Assembly (NCBI GenBank): GCA_947166955.1
Contig: CAMVGI010000035.1
Span: forward strand, 1-9,003
Reading direction: 5' to 3'
Length of the DNA: 9,003 nucleotides
Source: an uncultured Clostridia bacterium
GTDB taxonomy: Bacteria > Bacillota_A > Clostridia > Oscillospirales > Oscillospiraceae
A program made the position numbers and the translations under genes. Every line of letters starts with the position of its first letter. Positions within the stretch are counted from its first letter, which is position 1. Below are positions 6,396-9,003 of the stretch, piece by piece. Under the pieces are notes generated by a model that worked only from the letters and a program-made list of their open reading frames with translations, was not told where the DNA came from and did not search any database.

Positions 6396-6424
6396 TTGAC
6401 ATGTAAGCCAAAGATAACTATAAT
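6396..6424 (+). promoter_or_regulatory. Perfect-consensus sigma-A promoter of the TolC-like/adaptor operon
   Basis: TTGACA (6396-6401), a 17-nt spacer and TATAAT (6419-6424): both hexamers and the spacing are ideal. Such a strong promoter usually needs repression to be regulated, in keeping with the repeat array touching it. The leader to the ATG at 6474 is about 43 nt. Confidence 0.92.
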
Positions 6425-6473
6425 AATATCTCATCTCGACAGATTACGTATTGCGCGGAAGGGAGCGGATCGG

Positions 6474-7919
6474 ATGAACAAGAGAATGACGGCGCTGCTG
6501 CTGGCGCTTGTGATGGCCTGCGCGCTCGGCGCGCCGCGCGTGCTCGCAGAGGGCGAGGGCGCGGAGCGCCCGACGGCGCAGCCGACTGTGGGACAGGAGA
6601 CGCGGTCCGCTGAAGCAAGCGGCGGAGGACAGCCTGCTGCGGAGGAAGAAAGCGCGGCGGGGCAGACCGCTCCGCCGGAGAATGCCGCGACGCCGGAGAA
6701 CGATACGCAGGCGGCGGCAAACGCCGCGGAAGCGCAGGAGAACGACGACGCGCAGACGACGGAGAACGACGGGACGGAAACGGCGGACGGGGAGCCGCTC
6801 GATCCCGAGGGGACGCTTACGTTTGGAAACCTCGGCGCGCGGATGCTTGCAAATTATTACCCGCTGCGCGCGCTGCAGGAGAGCGTCGACGACATCGAGG
6901 GTCACGACTATGATTGGCAGCACGACCGTCTGCGCGTCAGCATGAACGAGCTTGCGAAGTCGCAGTGGATGATGGTCTCGCTGCTTCACATGAACCAGAC
7001 ATCCGATGCGCTTGGGACGGTGTACGAGCAGATGCGCAAGGAATATGAAGACATTGAGAAGGGCGAAAAGCAGAAGGACGATCAGACGATGCTTTGGCAG
7101 CTCCGCAACGCGCAGAATCAAACGGTCATCGTCGGAGAGACGCTTTACATCACGCTCAAGGGTCTGGAGGCGCAGGATGCCTCGCTTACGCGCACGATCG
7201 CGCAGCTTGGACGCACGGAGCAGGAGATGAGCCTGCGCTGCGAGCTGGGACAGGTTTCCAAGCTTGCGGTGGATCAGGTGAGCGCGGGACGTGCACAGGC
7301 GGTCAGCGGGCGCGAAACGCTGCGGATGAACCGCGAGGCCGCGCTGCTCCAGCTCAGGAGCATGGTCGGCGCGGAGCTGGACGCGCCGCTCGCGCTCGGC
7401 GCGCTGCCGAAGGTGACGTCGCAGGAGCTTGCGGCGATGGATCTGGAAGCCGATCTTGAGAAGGCAAAGGCGGCGAGCTATGCGCTCTTCGACGCGAAGA
7501 AGCAGCTCGACGATTTCCGCAAAGACACGAAGGATGCGTACGATCAGGTGGTAGACCTCTACGGCAGCAACAAGAAGACCTTCGAGGTATCCCAGCTCGA
7601 TCACGCGCTGCAGGCGTACCAATACAACTATGAGAACACGCTTTTGACCTACGAACTGAACTTCCGCACGCTCTACGCGCAGGTCAAGGACTGCGCGCAG
7701 GTGCTTTCCGCTAAACGCGCGGCGCTCGCGGAGCAGGAGAAGAGTTATGCCGTGTCCGCGCTAAAATATGAGCAGGGGAACATCTCCGCGAACGCGCTCG
7801 CAGACGCGAAGGATGAGCTTTCAGCGGCAAAGGACGACGTTTCCGCCGCCGAGCGGGAGCTTTTCTCCAAGTACCGCAGCTATACGTGGGCCGTTGAATA
7901 CGGCATTTTGAACGCTTGA
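6474..7919 (+). CDS. TolC-like (outer-membrane-efflux-type) coiled-coil export protein
   Basis: A 481-residue exported protein. Start ATG 6474 has GGGAG (6461-6465) 8 nt upstream; a longer frame from 6396 would begin inside the promoter. The N terminus is a signal peptide with cleavage near VLA (25), or a lipoprotein signal if VMAC (Cys16) is used. Residues about 26-113 are acidic, low in complexity and rich in A, E, Q, T and P, with repeated EN/END motifs, probably disordered. Residues 114-481 are almost wholly helical with two TolC-type repeats: CELGQVSKLAVDQVSAGRAQ in the first half and YEQGNISANALADAKDELSA in the second, both matching the family's [YR]xxGxxSxxxLxxA pattern. TolC-type proteins form trimeric exit ducts in diderm bacteria; similar genes also occur in clostridia beside adaptor genes, where their role is unclear. 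The adaptor gene starts 13 nt after the stop. Confidence 0.82.
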   Translation: MNKRMTALLLALVMACALGAPRVLAEGEGAERPTAQPTVGQETRSAEASGGGQPAAEEESAAGQTAPPENAATPENDTQAAANAAEAQENDDAQTTENDGTETADGEPLDPEGTLTFGNLGARMLANYYPLRALQESVDDIEGHDYDWQHDRLRVSMNELAKSQWMMVSLLHMNQTSDALGTVYEQMRKEYEDIEKGEKQKDDQTMLWQLRNAQNQTVIVGETLYITLKGLEAQDASLTRTIAQLGRTEQEMSLRCELGQVSKLAVDQVSAGRAQAVSGRETLRMNREAALLQLRSMVGAELDAPLALGALPKVTSQELAAMDLEADLEKAKAASYALFDAKKQLDDFRKDTKDAYDQVVDLYGSNKKTFEVSQLDHALQAYQYNYENTLLTYELNFRTLYAQVKDCAQVLSAKRAALAEQEKSYAVSALKYEQGNISANALADAKDELSAAKDDVSAAERELFSKYRSYTWAVEYGILNA

Positions 7920-7932
7920 GGAGGCGGATGCG

Positions 7933-9003
7933 ATGGGTAAGAGAATATTGGCGCTGCTGCTCGCGGCGTTTTCCGTGTTTACGCTCGTGAGCTGCGCCTC
8001 CGGCAAAAAACAGGAGGAACCGACGCTGCCCGCCGGCGTCGCGGTGCAGGTGAAGACCGTTGAAAAGCGCGACGTATCGACGGAAAACCGTGTTTCCGGC
8101 ACGGTGGTCTCCGACGACGAGACGTCGATTTATGTGGCGACTGCCGCCAAGTGTACCGCCGTTTTCTTTGAGGCGGGCGACACGGTGGAAAAGGGCGATA
8201 TTATCTGCACGCTCGACCTCGGTTCGACGCAGGCGAGCTACAACGCTGCGAAGATCAGCTATGAAAGCGCCGCGGCAAGCTACAACCAGCAGAAAGAGCT
8301 TTTCGACCGTCAGATCGCGCTGGCGGAGAAAAACGTCAGCGATACGAAACAGCTGCTTGCCATCGGCGCGGCGTCGCAGATGGAGATCGATCAGGCGGAG
8401 CTGCAGCTGCTGCAATTGGAGGCGCAGCGCGACTCCTCGCTCTCCCAGCTTCGCGCCGGTATGGAGAACTATCGCTCAAGCATCGAGCAGCTCGGCCTCG
8501 TGATGGACGACGTGGACTCCAGGGGCAACGTCATCGCGCCGGCGAGCGGCATGCTCGCCTCGCTGACGGCAAGCGAGGGCGGATATGTTTCGGCGAACTA
8601 TCCCGTGGCCGTCATCAGCAACGCCGAGCAGATGAAGATCAGCGTTTACGTTTCCGAATCGCTCGTGTCGAAGCTCAAGATCGGCGACAGCGCACGCGTG
8701 AGCGTCGCCTCCGCCGCAACGCAGTTTACGGGCGTGATCCGCTCGGTGGAACAGGCGGCAAACATGCAGACGAAGCTCTACGCCGTGACCGTCAGCGTGC
8801 CGAGCGACGTGACGGGGCTGATCTCCGGCATGTTCGCGGACGTCACGTTCTTCACCGAGTCCTCCACGGGCGTGGTGGCGGTGCCGTCCGAAGCGATTTT
8901 GACCGCCAACGGCACGCCGTACGTCTACATTGTGGAAAACGGCGCGGCGAAGTACGTTGCCATTACCACGGGCCTCAACGGAGACGGCGTGACCGAAGTG
9001 CGC
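7933..9003 (+). CDS. Lipoprotein efflux adaptor (HlyD/RND periplasmic-adaptor family), partial
   Basis: The frame is open to the right edge (357 residues seen). Start ATG 7933 has GAGGAGG (7918-7924) 8 nt upstream, overlapping the TolC-like stop; the ATG at 7928 is out of frame. Residues 1-21 end in the lipobox LVSC (Cys21), so the mature protein is probably lipid-anchored outside the cytoplasmic membrane. The order is that of membrane-fusion proteins: a first lipoyl half (77-94, FFEAGDTVEKGDIICTLD), a helical hairpin (about 97-190), the second lipoyl half (198-230, APASGMLASL and EGGYVSANYPV), a beta-barrel (ISVYVSESLVSKLKIGD) and a membrane-proximal domain near the edge (VPSEAILTANGTPYVYI). 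Adaptors link an inner-membrane pump (RND or MacB-type ABC) to a TolC-type duct; the pump gene is expected just past the window. Confidence 0.92.
   Translation, partial: MGKRILALLLAAFSVFTLVSCASGKKQEEPTLPAGVAVQVKTVEKRDVSTENRVSGTVVSDDETSIYVATAAKCTAVFFEAGDTVEKGDIICTLDLGSTQASYNAAKISYESAAASYNQQKELFDRQIALAEKNVSDTKQLLAIGAASQMEIDQAELQLLQLEAQRDSSLSQLRAGMENYRSSIEQLGLVMDDVDSRGNVIAPASGMLASLTASEGGYVSANYPVAVISNAEQMKISVYVSESLVSKLKIGDSARVSVASAATQFTGVIRSVEQAANMQTKLYAVTVSVPSDVTGLISGMFADVTFFTESSTGVVAVPSEAILTANGTPYVYIVENGAAKYVAITTGLNGDGVTEVR

Noticed and set aside
6444..7622. 392-codon open frame on the minus strand opposite the TolC-like gene
   Set aside because: Low-complexity Arg/Leu translation without ribosome site or motifs.

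Overview
The window looks like a chromosomal piece of a fairly GC-rich Firmicute, probably a gut-type clostridial lineage. This is inferred from the purine-rich Shine-Dalgarno sequences (GGAGG type) before most genes, consensus sigma-A promoters in AT-rich gaps, S-layer-homology (SLH) proteins, a GntR/MocR regulator and an rsmA gene with typical Firmicute motifs. No species can be named from the sequence alone. There are eight protein genes, two of them cut by the window edges. No rRNA, tRNA, CRISPR array or transposon is visible.

Layout: (1) 1-986, minus strand, a secreted SLH plus 5'-nucleotidase-type protein whose reading frame passes without a stop into the TM3 and beta domain of an MscS mechanosensitive channel; this junction is the strangest object in the window. 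(2) 1193-2125, minus, a DHH/DHHA1 phosphoesterase with its own terminator and a near-consensus promoter. (3) 2294-5064, plus, a tight three-gene unit: rsmA (16S rRNA dimethyltransferase), a membrane-anchored alpha/beta hydrolase and a secreted SLH protein. Its promoter is divergent from that of the DHH gene and has a perfect palindrome at the likely transcription start. (4) 5065-5173, a convergent gap with three hairpins, the last a bidirectional terminator. (5) 5172-6272, minus, a MocR-type regulator (GntR winged helix plus aminotransferase-like domain) that ends about 100 residues early. (6) 6273-6473, a divergent control region with three helically phased CAGTTT repeats next to a perfect TTGACA-17-TATAAT promoter. 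(7) 6474-9003, plus, an export operon: a TolC-like coiled-coil protein with a long acidic linker, then a lipoprotein HlyD/RND-type adaptor that runs off the right edge; a transporter gene probably follows.

How the parts may work together: the MocR regulator is divergent from the TolC-like/adaptor operon and is the obvious candidate to control it through the phased repeats. The TolC-like protein is notable because nothing else here proves an outer membrane. The SLH proteins suggest a cell-wall-anchored surface layer. Best leads: the nucleotidase::MscS fusion (real rearrangement or assembly chimera), the C-terminally truncated MocR protein, and the regulator/repeat/TolC-like export module.
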